6,700 bases of DNA, taken from the NCBI GenBank assembly GCA_905233595.1, contig CAJOFI010000161.1, positions 1 to 6,700 on the forward strand. The letters are read 5' to 3'. The stretch is from an uncultured Oscillospiraceae bacterium. Its GTDB lineage: Bacteria; Bacillota; Clostridia; Oscillospirales; Oscillospiraceae. A program made the position numbers and the translations under genes. Numbering within the stretch: the first letter of the stretch is position 1; each line of letters begins with the position of its first letter. The notes beneath the pieces were generated by a model that saw only the letters and a program-made list of their open reading frames with translations, was not told the DNA's origin and searched no databases. Positions 1 to 5,163 of this stretch are shown here, piece after piece.

Positions 1-81
1 CTCCTCCGCCGAGGCGCGCACGCCGCCAAAGAGCAGCAGGGCGCAGAGCAGAAGCGCCGAAGCGCTTTTCAGAATTTTCAT
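1..81 (-). CDS. N-terminus of a secreted protein (partial, signal peptide only)
   Basis: Only the first 27 codons are in the window. They start with MKILKS, followed by a hydrophobic core rich in Leu and Ala (residues 9-18) and an A-S-A/E-E cleavage site at residues 23-27. This is a standard Sec type I signal peptide. The Cys at residue 13 has no proper lipobox before it, so a lipoprotein is less likely. The start is supported by a strong Shine-Dalgarno sequence, GAGGAGG at 89-95 on the minus strand, seven bases before the ATG. The gene begins 19 bases after the stop of the AAA+ ATPase gene and is probably co-transcribed with it. The mature protein lies outside the window, so no function can be given. 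Confidence 0.8.
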   Translation of the reverse strand, partial: MKILKSASALLLCALLLFGGVRASAEE

Positions 82-100
82 ATGCGTTCCTCCTCAAAGC

Positions 101-1494
101 TCAGCACTCAGCTTCCTCGCCGCCGGCTTCCTCTTCCTTCAGATCCTCCGGCAGCACGGCCATGAGGTCTTCCCGCGTCGGGCTCTCCATCGCGGCGACG
201 CGGTTGGACTGGCGGACGATCATGTCCTCGAAGCAGTTGCGCACGTCGCGCCCGTTGCCGAAGTTCTCGTTGCGCTCCTCGTAGAGCTGGGTGAAGAGCT
301 CGACGGCGGCCTTCTCGGTCTCCTCGCTCATGGTGTACCGGTTCTTCTCGCACTGCTTGCGGAAGATCGCCATGAGCTGCTCGCCGTTGTAGTCGGGGAA
401 GAAGAAATATTTGTTGAAGCGCGACTCCAGCCCGGGGTTGGAGCCGAGGAAGCTCTCCATCGGCCCGGTGTAGCCCGCGACGATGACGATCAGATCGTCC
501 CGGTGATCCTCCATCGCCTTGAGGATGGTCTCGATGGCCTCGCGCCCGAAGTCGTTCTCCCCGCCGGAGGAGAGGGAGTAGGCCTCGTCGATGAAGAGCA
601 CGCCGCCGAGGGCGGATTTGACGACCTCCTGGGTCTTGAGCGCGGTCTGCCCCACGTCGAGAGCACGCCGATGGCGGCGTAAAGCCCCGAGACGAGGCGG
701 GCGACCGTGGTCTTGCCGGTGCCGGGGTTCCCGAGGAAGACCATGTGCAGGCTCATGGGCGGCACGGGCAGATCGTTCTGCTCGCGCAGCTTGCGCACCT
801 TCACGAGGTTCATGAGGTTCTTGACGTCCTTCTTCACCTCGTCAAGCCCCACGAGATCCTCAAGCTGCGCCATGAGCTCGTCAAAGTCGGGCTTCTTCTC
901 CTCCTGCGGCGCGCGCTCCTTCGGCTGCTCGCCGCCGGAGGTCTGGAGCTGGGGCTTGTGCTTCTCCTGAAAGCTCGGCTCCCCGCTCGTGACGTAGTCG
1001 AGGGGGTTCAGCCCCTCCCGGCTCTTGCGCACACCGCTCGCGTCGCAGATGGCGGAGAGGCGGTCGCTGCATTCGGTGATGTAGGCGGCCTCCTCGTACG
1101 TCACGTCGTCGTCCACGGCGGCGAGGTAAAGCAGGATGTTCGTGAGCATGCGGATGAAGGTGCGGGAGGTCTCGCTGCCGCGTTTGGCGTCGCTCTCCGC
1201 CAGGTTCCAGAAGAACACCGGCGGCATGAACACGTCCTCCTGCACGGCGGAGCTGGTAAGGCTCCACAAGAGCCACTTGGGCTGGGGCTGGTTGCGGGAA
1301 TAGATCTGGTTTGCCATCGCCACGTGGCGCTCGGAGATGCTGCCCGCGCGGCTCCAGAGCGCAAGGGCGCACTTGGTCATGAATTTGTCCAGCTCCTCGG
1401 CCAGCCCCGCGCTGCCCACGCGGTAGAAGGCGTCGGTGTTGGCGAGATAGATCTTGTGAAACTCCTCGGGGGAACGGTTCCAGGTGGTAGGCAT
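101..1494 (-). pseudogene. CbxX/CfqX-type AAA+ ATPase with TerB-like N-terminal region, disrupted by an out-of-frame internal deletion
   Basis: The start is the ATG at 1492-1494, with AGGAGA at 1503-1508 eight bases upstream. The first frame runs from 1494 to about 661 (278 residues). Residues 1-175 are mostly helical; residues 111-145 contain an LAAVDDDV..EE pattern like TerB-type helices. A charged linker (about 176-203) leads to the AAA+ domain, with DLVGLDEVK at 213-221 and Walker A GNPGTGKT at 255-262. The second frame (about 658-101, 184 residues from 655) carries VGQTALKT, Walker B VLFIDEAYS, sensor 1 IVIVAGYT, an arginine finger in NPGLESRF and sensor 2 NGRDVRN. Relatives have about 17 residues between GVLS and VGQT, including a beta strand and the aromatic pore loop. 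Here only five bases remain (656-660), so about 46 bp are missing. CbxX proteins form hexameric remodelling motors (for example rubisco activase CbbX); the target of this one is unknown. Either a real loss-of-function deletion or an assembly error is possible. Confidence 0.85.
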
Positions 1495-1531
1495 ATCGGT
1501 TCTCTCCTGTTGTTTTTTTTCTTTTGCAACT

Positions 1532-1559
1532 ATTATAATCTTTTTTTCAAAGCGGTCAA
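1532..1559 (-). promoter_or_regulatory. Strong sigma-A-type promoter for the AAA+ ATPase gene
   Basis: On the minus strand, TTGACC (1554-1559) and a perfect TATAAT (1532-1537) are separated by 16 bases. An A-rich stretch lies in the spacer. Transcription would start near 1525, giving a leader of about 30 bases before the ATG at 1494. It points at the ATPase gene and would also serve the secreted-protein gene downstream. The call rests on consensus match only. Confidence 0.75.
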
Positions 1560-1569
1560 GAGATATGTG

Positions 1570-1626
1570 GCGCCGATCAATGATCAGCGCTACGGCTGGC
1601 CGCTGACCGCTATCGACAGCAGCGGC
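1570..1626 (-). other. Two adjacent hairpins between the 41-aa ORF and the ATPase promoter
   Basis: Two inverted repeats lie side by side. The first has GCCGCTG/CAGCGGC arms at 1599-1605 and 1620-1626 and covers the end of the 41-aa ORF. The second, at 1570-1590, has nine-base arms (GCGCCGATC and GATCAGCGC) around a three-base loop, with one G-U type mismatch. Neither is followed by a T-run on either strand, so they are not classic intrinsic terminators. They may separate the small ORF's transcript from the strong promoter just downstream. Confidence 0.4.
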
Positions 1627-1735
1627 GTCTGCGCGGCATGAGCTTTGCCTTCGGCTTCTCCTCCCGCCCCTGCCGCACGCGCTGCCACACGGCGTCGAAA
1701 TTGCGCAGACGCGCTTTGATCTCACGGTCCTGCAT
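1610..1735 (-). CDS. Small basic protein of 41 aa, function unknown
   Basis: The ORF runs from the ATG at 1733-1735 to a TAG at 1610-1612 on the minus strand. A GAGGTG Shine-Dalgarno sequence lies a few bases upstream of the start. The product begins MQDREIKARLRNFDAVWQRV, an amphipathic helix-like stretch. It ends in a very basic tail with an RRRR run and two cysteines. There are no membrane segments. I do not recognise a family with certainty; the N-terminal pattern could also belong to the truncated start of a longer protein. It lies upstream of the ATPase gene in the same orientation, but a promoter and two hairpins come between them. The evidence is the ribosome binding site and plausible codon use only. 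Confidence 0.45.
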   Translation of the reverse strand: MQDREIKARLRNFDAVWQRVRQGREEKPKAKLMPRRRRCCR

Positions 1736-1758
1736 GAAAATCACCTCGGTTCATGCTA

Positions 1759-1787
1759 TTGCAAAGGGCGGGAAGATGTGCGATAAT
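1759..1787 (+). promoter_or_regulatory. Candidate sigma-A-type promoter for rsmE
   Basis: TTGCAA (1759-1764) and GATAAT (1782-1787) are separated by 17 bases on the plus strand. Transcription would start near 1794, just before repeat copy 1. The repeat would then be transcribed as part of a leader of about 180 bases ahead of rsmE. The -10 box is good and the -35 box is moderate. Confidence 0.45.
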
Positions 1788-1798
1788 GAAGTGACGTT

Positions 1799-1903
1799 AG
1801 GAACTGTGCAGAAATAAATTGTGCAAAGATGGCGTAGGATTTTTCGCCTGTAGCGAGGCGGAAAATCGCAGGAATACTTTGTGTATTTCATCGGAACAGT
1901 TCC
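1799..1903 (+). repeat. Hairpin-forming interspersed repeat, copy 1 (MITE-like)
   Basis: Bases 1799-1890 are identical to 3777-3868. After an 8-bp difference, the match resumes through TCGGAACAGTTCC, ending at 1903. The ends are inverted: GGAACTGT at 1800-1807 and ACAGTTCC at 1896-1903. The centre is a 12-bp stem (GATTTTTCGCCT with AGGCGGAAAATC, one G-U pair) around a six-base loop, and the arms outside it also pair imperfectly. The whole unit therefore folds into one long hairpin. It encodes no transposase. No convincing target-site duplication is visible. It can be read as an open frame running into rsmE, but that is not evidence of coding. Confidence 0.9.
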
Positions 1904-1971
1904 CAAAGGGGGAAGCATACAGGCAAGTCCTCCTGATCAACAGTGCAAAAACTTCGACTGAGGTGTGCGAT

Positions 1972-2700
1972 ATGGCGAGATTTTTCATGGCGGGAAGCAA
2001 TCTGCAGGGCGGCGTGGCGGTCATCCGTGGGCGGGACGCGGAGCACGTGCGCGTGCTGCGCCTGCGCCCGGGGGAGGACGTGACCGTCTGCGACAGCCAG
2101 GGGACGGACTACAAGTGCCGCCTCGTGCGCGCGGACAAGGAGGAGGCCGAGCTGGAGGTCATCGAGGTCGTGCCCTGCACCGCGGAGCCGAGCGTGAAGG
2201 TCACGGTGCTCTGCGCCCTGCCCAAGGGGGACAAGACCGACTACATCATCCAGAAATGCGTGGAGGCCGGGGCGTACCGCATCCTCTTCTTCCAGTGCGA
2301 GCGCTGCGTCGCCCGCCCGGAGAAGCCGGAGAAGAAGCTCGACCGCTGGCAGCGCATCGCCGAGGAGGCCGCCAAGCAGTCCGGGCGCGGCATCATCCCC
2401 GAGGTCGGCTGGGCGGGCAATTACGCCGACGCGCTCAACGAGGCGGTGCACACCGACTTGCCCCTTTTCATGTACGAGACCGGGGAGCGCGAGAAGCTCA
2501 ACGAGGTGATGGAAGCGCATCCCGGCATTCAGAGCGCCGCCATCGTCACAGGTCCCGAGGGCGGCTTTGCGGAGTTTGAGGCGAAGCTCGCCAGGATCGC
2601 GGGGCTGCACCTCTGCTCAATGGGGGAGCGCATCCTGCGCTGTGAGACCGCGCCGGTCGTCGCCCTCACAGCCGTGATGTACGCCACGGGGAACCTGTGA
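1972..2700 (+). CDS. rsmE: 16S rRNA (uracil-1498-N3)-methyltransferase RsmE
   Basis: The protein has 242 residues, the usual length for RsmE. This cytoplasmic SPOUT-class enzyme uses S-adenosylmethionine to methylate U1498 (E. coli numbering) in the 30S decoding region. An N-terminal PUA-like RNA-binding part includes the H..VLR motif at 25-30. The C-terminal knotted methyltransferase domain shows KGDKTDYIIQKCVEAG (85-100), EEAAKQSGR (131-139), the cofactor loop GPEGGF (194-199) and the signature MGERILRCETAP (217-228). I chose the ATG at 1972 because MARFF fits family N-termini and GAGGTG (1960-1965) lies six bases upstream. The frame stays open upstream to 1819, but that part is repeat sequence. 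Many genomes place prmA beside rsmE; it is not here. A 237-bp repeat-bearing gap separates it from the divergent 41-aa ORF, and it converges on the epimerase gene. Confidence 0.96.
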   Translation: MARFFMAGSNLQGGVAVIRGRDAEHVRVLRLRPGEDVTVCDSQGTDYKCRLVRADKEEAELEVIEVVPCTAEPSVKVTVLCALPKGDKTDYIIQKCVEAGAYRILFFQCERCVARPEKPEKKLDRWQRIAEEAAKQSGRGIIPEVGWAGNYADALNEAVHTDLPLFMYETGEREKLNEVMEAHPGIQSAAIVTGPEGGFAEFEAKLARIAGLHLCSMGERILRCETAPVVALTAVMYATGNL

Positions 2701-2731
2701 AGGCTGAAAAATGAGTAATGAAGAGCGAATA

Positions 2732-2778
2732 ATGAATAATTATGGTGTGGCTTCGCGACATTATAATTTATTATTCAT
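2732..2778. repeat. AT-rich inverted repeat between convergent genes
   Basis: The left arm ATGAATAATTATGGTGT and the right arm ACATTATAATTTATTATTCAT pair imperfectly around a GC-rich tip (GGCTTCGCG). Just upstream, 2711-2740 carries short variants of the same ATGA.TAATGAA words, so the repeat region may be somewhat longer. It lies between the ends of rsmE and the epimerase gene. It may act as a bidirectional transcription barrier, but there is no clean T-run after the stem. The layout resembles short interspersed repeats of Clostridia. There is only one copy in the window, so repeat status is inferred from structure. Confidence 0.55.
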
Positions 2779-2810
2779 GTGGTTGTGCGTCTGCCTGGAA
2801 ACTGAAAACT

Positions 2811-3692
2811 TCACCGGTGGAAGCGTATGGAGTAGGTATAGCGCTTTGTCTCACCCGCGTTGAGGCGCTGCTCGCTGACCTTGTCCGCAAGCTCGCCGGT
2901 GAAGCCCGCGTCGTCGGTGCGGCCGTACCAGGGCTCGAGGCAGACGAAAGGCCCATCCGCCTTCGCCCAGACCGCGAGCAGCGGGAAGCCCGCGCAGTTG
3001 AGCGTCACCCACGGGCTCTTGTCCGGGCGGCGCAGCTCCACGGCGTCGAGCTGGCCGTCTTCAAAGATCCAGGTCTCGGGCAGCGTCTCGCCGCAGGGGC
3101 TAACTCCTGCGCAAAGCGTCAGCTCGTGCACCGCGTCCGGCAGGGCGAAGCCCGCAGAGTCGGCGCTGATGTAGCGCAGGCGCTCCCTGCCCGGGAAGGC
3201 CAGGAAGCAGTCCTCCTTCCGCGCGCCCTCCGGCACCAGAAAGCCGGGGTGCCCGCCGATGGCGAAGTACATCGGCGCGTCCCCCTCGTTCGTGACCGCC
3301 CACTCGATATGCAGCAGGCGCGCATCCTCGGCGTCCAGCCGGTGCGCCACGCGCAGGCGGAAGTCGAAGGGGTAGATCCTTTTGCTCTCCTCATCGGCGC
3401 AAAGCTCCTGCGTGAGGCTCTGCGCCGTCTGCTCCAGGCAGGCAAACTCCCGGTCGCGGGCAAAGCCGTGCTGGGTCTTCATCGCGTACTCGCGCCCGCC
3501 CGTGCGGTACTTGCCGTCCACCACCTTGCCCACGAAGGGGAAGAGGATGGGCGCGTGCCGGTTCCAGACGGCGGGGTCGGCGCTCCAGAGCCGCTCGCAG
3601 CCGCCCTCCCGGTCGTAGACGCGGCAAAGCTCCGCGCCTCTGTCGTCGATCTCCACGCGCAGCGCGCTGTTTTCCAGAACATGAGTCGCCAT
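2811..3692 (-). CDS. LacX-type aldose 1-epimerase (galactose mutarotase family)
   Basis: The protein has 293 residues, typical of LacX-like members that are shorter than GalM. The family interconverts alpha and beta anomers of hexoses in the cytoplasm; the exact sugar cannot be read from the sequence. It is a single beta-sandwich domain without a signal peptide. Visible motifs are NRHAPILFPFVG (44-55), QHGFAR with His75, GGHPGF with His148 (the probable catalytic acid), and CLEPWYGRTD with Glu253 (the probable catalytic base). All key residues appear to be present. The start at 3690-3692 has GGAGGA (3701-3706) eight bases upstream. It is a single-gene unit with its own promoter (3738-3766) and converges with rsmE. 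No sugar-metabolism genes are adjacent, so its pathway role is open. Confidence 0.92.
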   Translation of the reverse strand: MATHVLENSALRVEIDDRGAELCRVYDREGGCERLWSADPAVWNRHAPILFPFVGKVVDGKYRTGGREYAMKTQHGFARDREFACLEQTAQSLTQELCADEESKRIYPFDFRLRVAHRLDAEDARLLHIEWAVTNEGDAPMYFAIGGHPGFLVPEGARKEDCFLAFPGRERLRYISADSAGFALPDAVHELTLCAGVSPCGETLPETWIFEDGQLDAVELRRPDKSPWVTLNCAGFPLLAVWAKADGPFVCLEPWYGRTDDAGFTGELADKVSEQRLNAGETKRYTYSIRFHR

Positions 3693-3711
3693 AGTTGATC
3701 TCCTCCGTTTC

Positions 3712-3733
3712 GCCCCGACGCGGGGCTTTTTTT
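3712..3733 (+). terminator. Intrinsic-terminator-like hairpin inside the epimerase leader, oriented on the plus strand
   Basis: GCCCCG (3712-3717) and CGGGGC (3721-3726) form a perfect six-bp stem with an ACG loop. Seven T residues (3727-3733) follow on the plus strand. No plus-strand gene ends here. It would stop antisense transcription coming through the epimerase gene from the rsmE side. On the minus strand the same hairpin lies in the short leader of the epimerase mRNA, just ahead of its ribosome binding site, with no U-run after it. Confidence 0.65.
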
Positions 3734-3737
3734 ATTG

Positions 3738-3766
3738 ATTGTAAACGATACCCGCAAGATTTTCAA
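3738..3766 (-). promoter_or_regulatory. Sigma-A-type promoter for the aldose epimerase gene
   Basis: On the minus strand, TTGAAA (3761-3766) and TACAAT (3738-3743) are separated by 17 bases. Each box differs from consensus at one position. Transcription would start near 3731, giving a leader of about 40 bases that begins with an A-run and holds the GC-rich hairpin at 3712-3726. The -35 box ends 11 bases from repeat copy 2. Confidence 0.65.
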
Positions 3767-3776
3767 GCGCGGGAAA

Positions 3777-3889
3777 AGGAACTGTGCAGAAATAAATTGT
3801 GCAAAGATGGCGTAGGATTTTTCGCCTGTAGCGAGGCGGAAAATCGCAGGAATACTTTGTGTATTTCAAGATTATTTCGGAACAGTTCC
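3777..3889 (+). repeat. Hairpin-forming interspersed repeat, copy 2 (MITE-like)
   Basis: This copy is identical to copy 1 over its first 92 bases (3777-3868). It then has eight extra bases (AGATTATT, 3869-3876) before the shared TCGGAACAGTTCC end. Ends GGAACTGT (3778-3785) and ACAGTTCC (3882-3889) are inverted. The extra bases improve pairing between the outer arms, so this may be the more complete form and copy 1 a deletion derivative (inference). AAA flanks both ends and could be a three-base target duplication, but this is weak in such A-rich sequence. It lies in the same orientation as copy 1, 40 bases before a plus-strand start codon. Confidence 0.9.
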
Positions 3890-3929
3890 AAAGCTCTTTT
3901 CGGGGCATACTGGATACGGAGGTGATCCC

Positions 3930-4094
3930 ATGTCCAAAAAGAAAAAGAAGAACGACGAGAATCTGCGCGTAAACCCGGAGGCGCGCGTCGCGCCGGCGTT
4001 CGACGCCGTGAGCGTCAAAAAGTTCGAGGCGCCGAAGCCCGGCGAGATGGGCTTTCGCGTTCTCGACAACTGCGCGGAGGAGCACGAGATGTAA
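3930..4094 (+). CDS. Small protein of 54 aa with lysine-rich N-terminus, function unknown
   Basis: The ORF runs from the ATG at 3930 to a TAA at 4092-4094. It has a near-perfect ribosome binding site, GGAGGTGAT at 3918-3926. A strong intrinsic terminator begins six bases after the stop. The product starts MSKKKKKNDEN, followed by a Pro/Ala/Val-rich middle and a C-terminal part with KKFEAPKPGEMGFRVLDNC. It has one cysteine, no membrane segment and no signal peptide, and looks largely unstructured. I do not recognise the family. It forms a single-gene unit: repeat copy 2 lies upstream and a terminator downstream. The expression signals make it much more credible than a random short ORF. Confidence 0.75.
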   Translation: MSKKKKKNDENLRVNPEARVAPAFDAVSVKKFEAPKPGEMGFRVLDNCAEEHEM

Positions 4095-4100
4095 AAATCC

Positions 4101-4136
4101 TACCCGGAGGGGCGGACGCCCTTCCGGGTACTTTTA
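4101..4136 (+). terminator. Intrinsic terminator after the 54-aa gene
   Basis: TACCCGGAGGGGC (4101-4113) pairs with GCCCTTCCGGGTA (4118-4130) in a long stem with one G-U pair and a loop of about four bases. CTTTTAATCTTTT follows. This is a strong, well-placed terminator on the plus strand. It isolates the 54-aa gene from the oxidoreductase cluster. Confidence 0.88.
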
Positions 4137-4167
4137 ATCTTTTAAGTACATATTTCCCCATTTCCCT

Positions 4168-4223
4168 GTTTTTTGCATCGAATCCAACGCAAAAATAAAA
4201 AAGCTCCGTCATTATGACGCGAA
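4168..4223. other. AT-rich gap with weak inverted repeats
   Basis: This part of the gap between the 54-aa gene and the P-loop gene shows TTTTTGC and GCAAAAA arms (about 4169-4195). It also has a CGTCA-TTA-TGACG mini-palindrome (4207-4219). Read on the minus strand, the palindrome is followed by GAGCTTTTTTATTTTT, which resembles a weak terminator, but no minus-strand gene lies upstream of it. I see no coding potential here. Confidence 0.3.
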
Positions 4224-4252
4224 TTCCAATTTATTCTTGTGCAGTTTGTTTG

Positions 4253-4282
4253 TTGACGGGCTGCGCGCATCAATGATAGAAT
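4253..4282 (+). promoter_or_regulatory. Sigma-A-type promoter for the P-loop ATPase / oxidoreductase cluster
   Basis: TTGACG (4253-4258) and TAGAAT (4277-4282) are separated by 18 bases on the plus strand, each box one base from consensus. Transcription would start near 4289, giving a leader of about 50 bases. It is the only good promoter I see ahead of the cluster; the gap before the ferredoxin gene has A/T-rich boxes without a properly spaced -35. Confidence 0.65.
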
Positions 4283-4340
4283 AGCAGTGGAAAACAAGGC
4301 GGTTTTTGTGCTGTTTGCACAGAAACGTGGGAGCGTCACT

Positions 4341-5084
4341 ATGAAAAAAATGGTTGTTTTGATCGGAAATTACGGCAGCGGAAAGACCGAGCTGGCGCTG
4401 AACTTCGCCTTCCGGGCGGCCGAACGCGGCGAGCGGACGGAGCTGATCGACCTCGACATGGTCAACACCTTCTTCCGCCTGACCGAGCGCGGGCGGCTTG
4501 CGCGGCTGCGGGAGATCCGCGTGGTCTCGCCGAACTACGCCTGCTCGGGCATCGAGAGCCTGTCCGTCCCGGCGGAGGTGCAGTCCGCCTTCGCGATGGA
4601 CTGGGACAGCGTCATCTTCGACGTGGGGGGCGACGCGGTCGGCTCCACGGCGCTCGGGCGCTACCACCAGGACTTCATGGAGCTGCCCGAGGGCTCGCTG
4701 GAGGTGCTGAACGTGGTGAACGTCCGCCGCCCGCTCGCCGGGACGGTGGAGAAGATCCTGCGCCTGCAGGAGGAGATGCAGGTGCACGGGCGGCTCAAGA
4801 TCACGGGCATGATCAACAACACGAACCTCGCCCAGATGACCACGGCGGCGGAGCTGCGCGACGGCTATGAGATCTTGCGCGAGGTGTCGGAGAGAAGCGG
4901 CGTGCCCGTGGCCTACACCTCCGGCAAGGCGGCGCTGCTCGAGCAGTTTCTCGCCGAGGGGCACGATGCGAAGTACGTCGGCACCCCCTTCCCCATCGAC
5001 ACCTATATGCAGCGCGACTGGGACAGTTGGGTCAAGGGTCTCGGCGGCCCGAGCGAGCAGGTGCTCTTCACCTCAGCGGGCTGA
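4341..5084 (+). CDS. P-loop ATPase (SIMIBI/MinD-like) heading the 2-oxoacid oxidoreductase cluster, role unknown
   Basis: The protein has 247 residues. It starts with a beta strand and Walker A GNYGSGKT (9-16). LIDLDMVNTFFR (35-46) resembles the switch region after strand 2 in MinD/ParA/CooC-type NTPases, and VIFDVGGD (91-98) is the Walker B/switch II region. NVVNVRRPL and ITGMINNTNL lie on later strands, and INNTNL may contact the base. There is no cysteine pair of the NifH/CooC type. The start at 4341 is preferred over the in-frame GTG at 4287 because GGGAG lies seven bases upstream and the strand-loop begins at once. It has its own promoter. The ferredoxin subunit gene begins 79 bases after it on the same strand. 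A role in cofactor or Fe-S assembly for the oxidoreductase is possible by context only. Confidence 0.85.
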   Translation: MKKMVVLIGNYGSGKTELALNFAFRAAERGERTELIDLDMVNTFFRLTERGRLARLREIRVVSPNYACSGIESLSVPAEVQSAFAMDWDSVIFDVGGDAVGSTALGRYHQDFMELPEGSLEVLNVVNVRRPLAGTVEKILRLQEEMQVHGRLKITGMINNTNLAQMTTAAELRDGYEILREVSERSGVPVAYTSGKAALLEQFLAEGHDAKYVGTPFPIDTYMQRDWDSWVKGLGGPSEQVLFTSAG

Positions 5085-5163
5085 CGAGGACAGTTTTGAG
5101 TTTTGATGAACACTCATTCCAAGCCACAACAAACGTATAACATATAAGAAAAGAGGTAGAATC

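Noticed and set aside
745..1641. 298-aa plus-strand open frame
   Set aside because: It is antisense to the AAA+ ATPase gene and crosses its promoter; the composition is a GC-skew artefact.
1495..1725. 77-codon upstream extension of the ATPase reading frame
   Set aside because: It would run through the promoter and hairpins and has low-complexity Arg-rich sequence; the ATG at 1494 has a good ribosome binding site.
1819..1971. In-frame 51-codon N-terminal extension of RsmE reading through repeat copy 1
   Set aside because: The extension is repeat sequence shared with 3797 onward, matches no RsmE N-terminus, and the ATG at 1972 has its own ribosome binding site and gives the normal family length.
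2742..3698. 318-aa plus-strand open frame
   Set aside because: It is antisense to the aldose epimerase gene, which has full catalytic motifs and a ribosome binding site.
1799..3889. Flanking repeat copies as ends of a composite transposon carrying rsmE and the epimerase gene
   Set aside because: The copies are not complete insertion sequences, no transposase is present, and the genes between are ordinary chromosomal genes with the same base composition as their neighbours.
1799..3889. CRISPR array or phage attachment sites
   Set aside because: There are only two copies almost 2 kb apart with no spacer pattern and no integrase or tRNA gene nearby.
3695..3925. 76-aa open frame across repeat copy 2
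   Set aside because: It is open only because of the repeat and the epimerase leader, lacks a suitable start signal, and overlaps the promoter and terminator signals described here.
5103..5148. Possible promoter before the ferredoxin gene (TTGATG with TATAAC or TATAAG)
   Set aside because: The spacing is 27 bases or more and no closer -35 box is seen; the genes are more simply explained by the promoter at 4253-4282.
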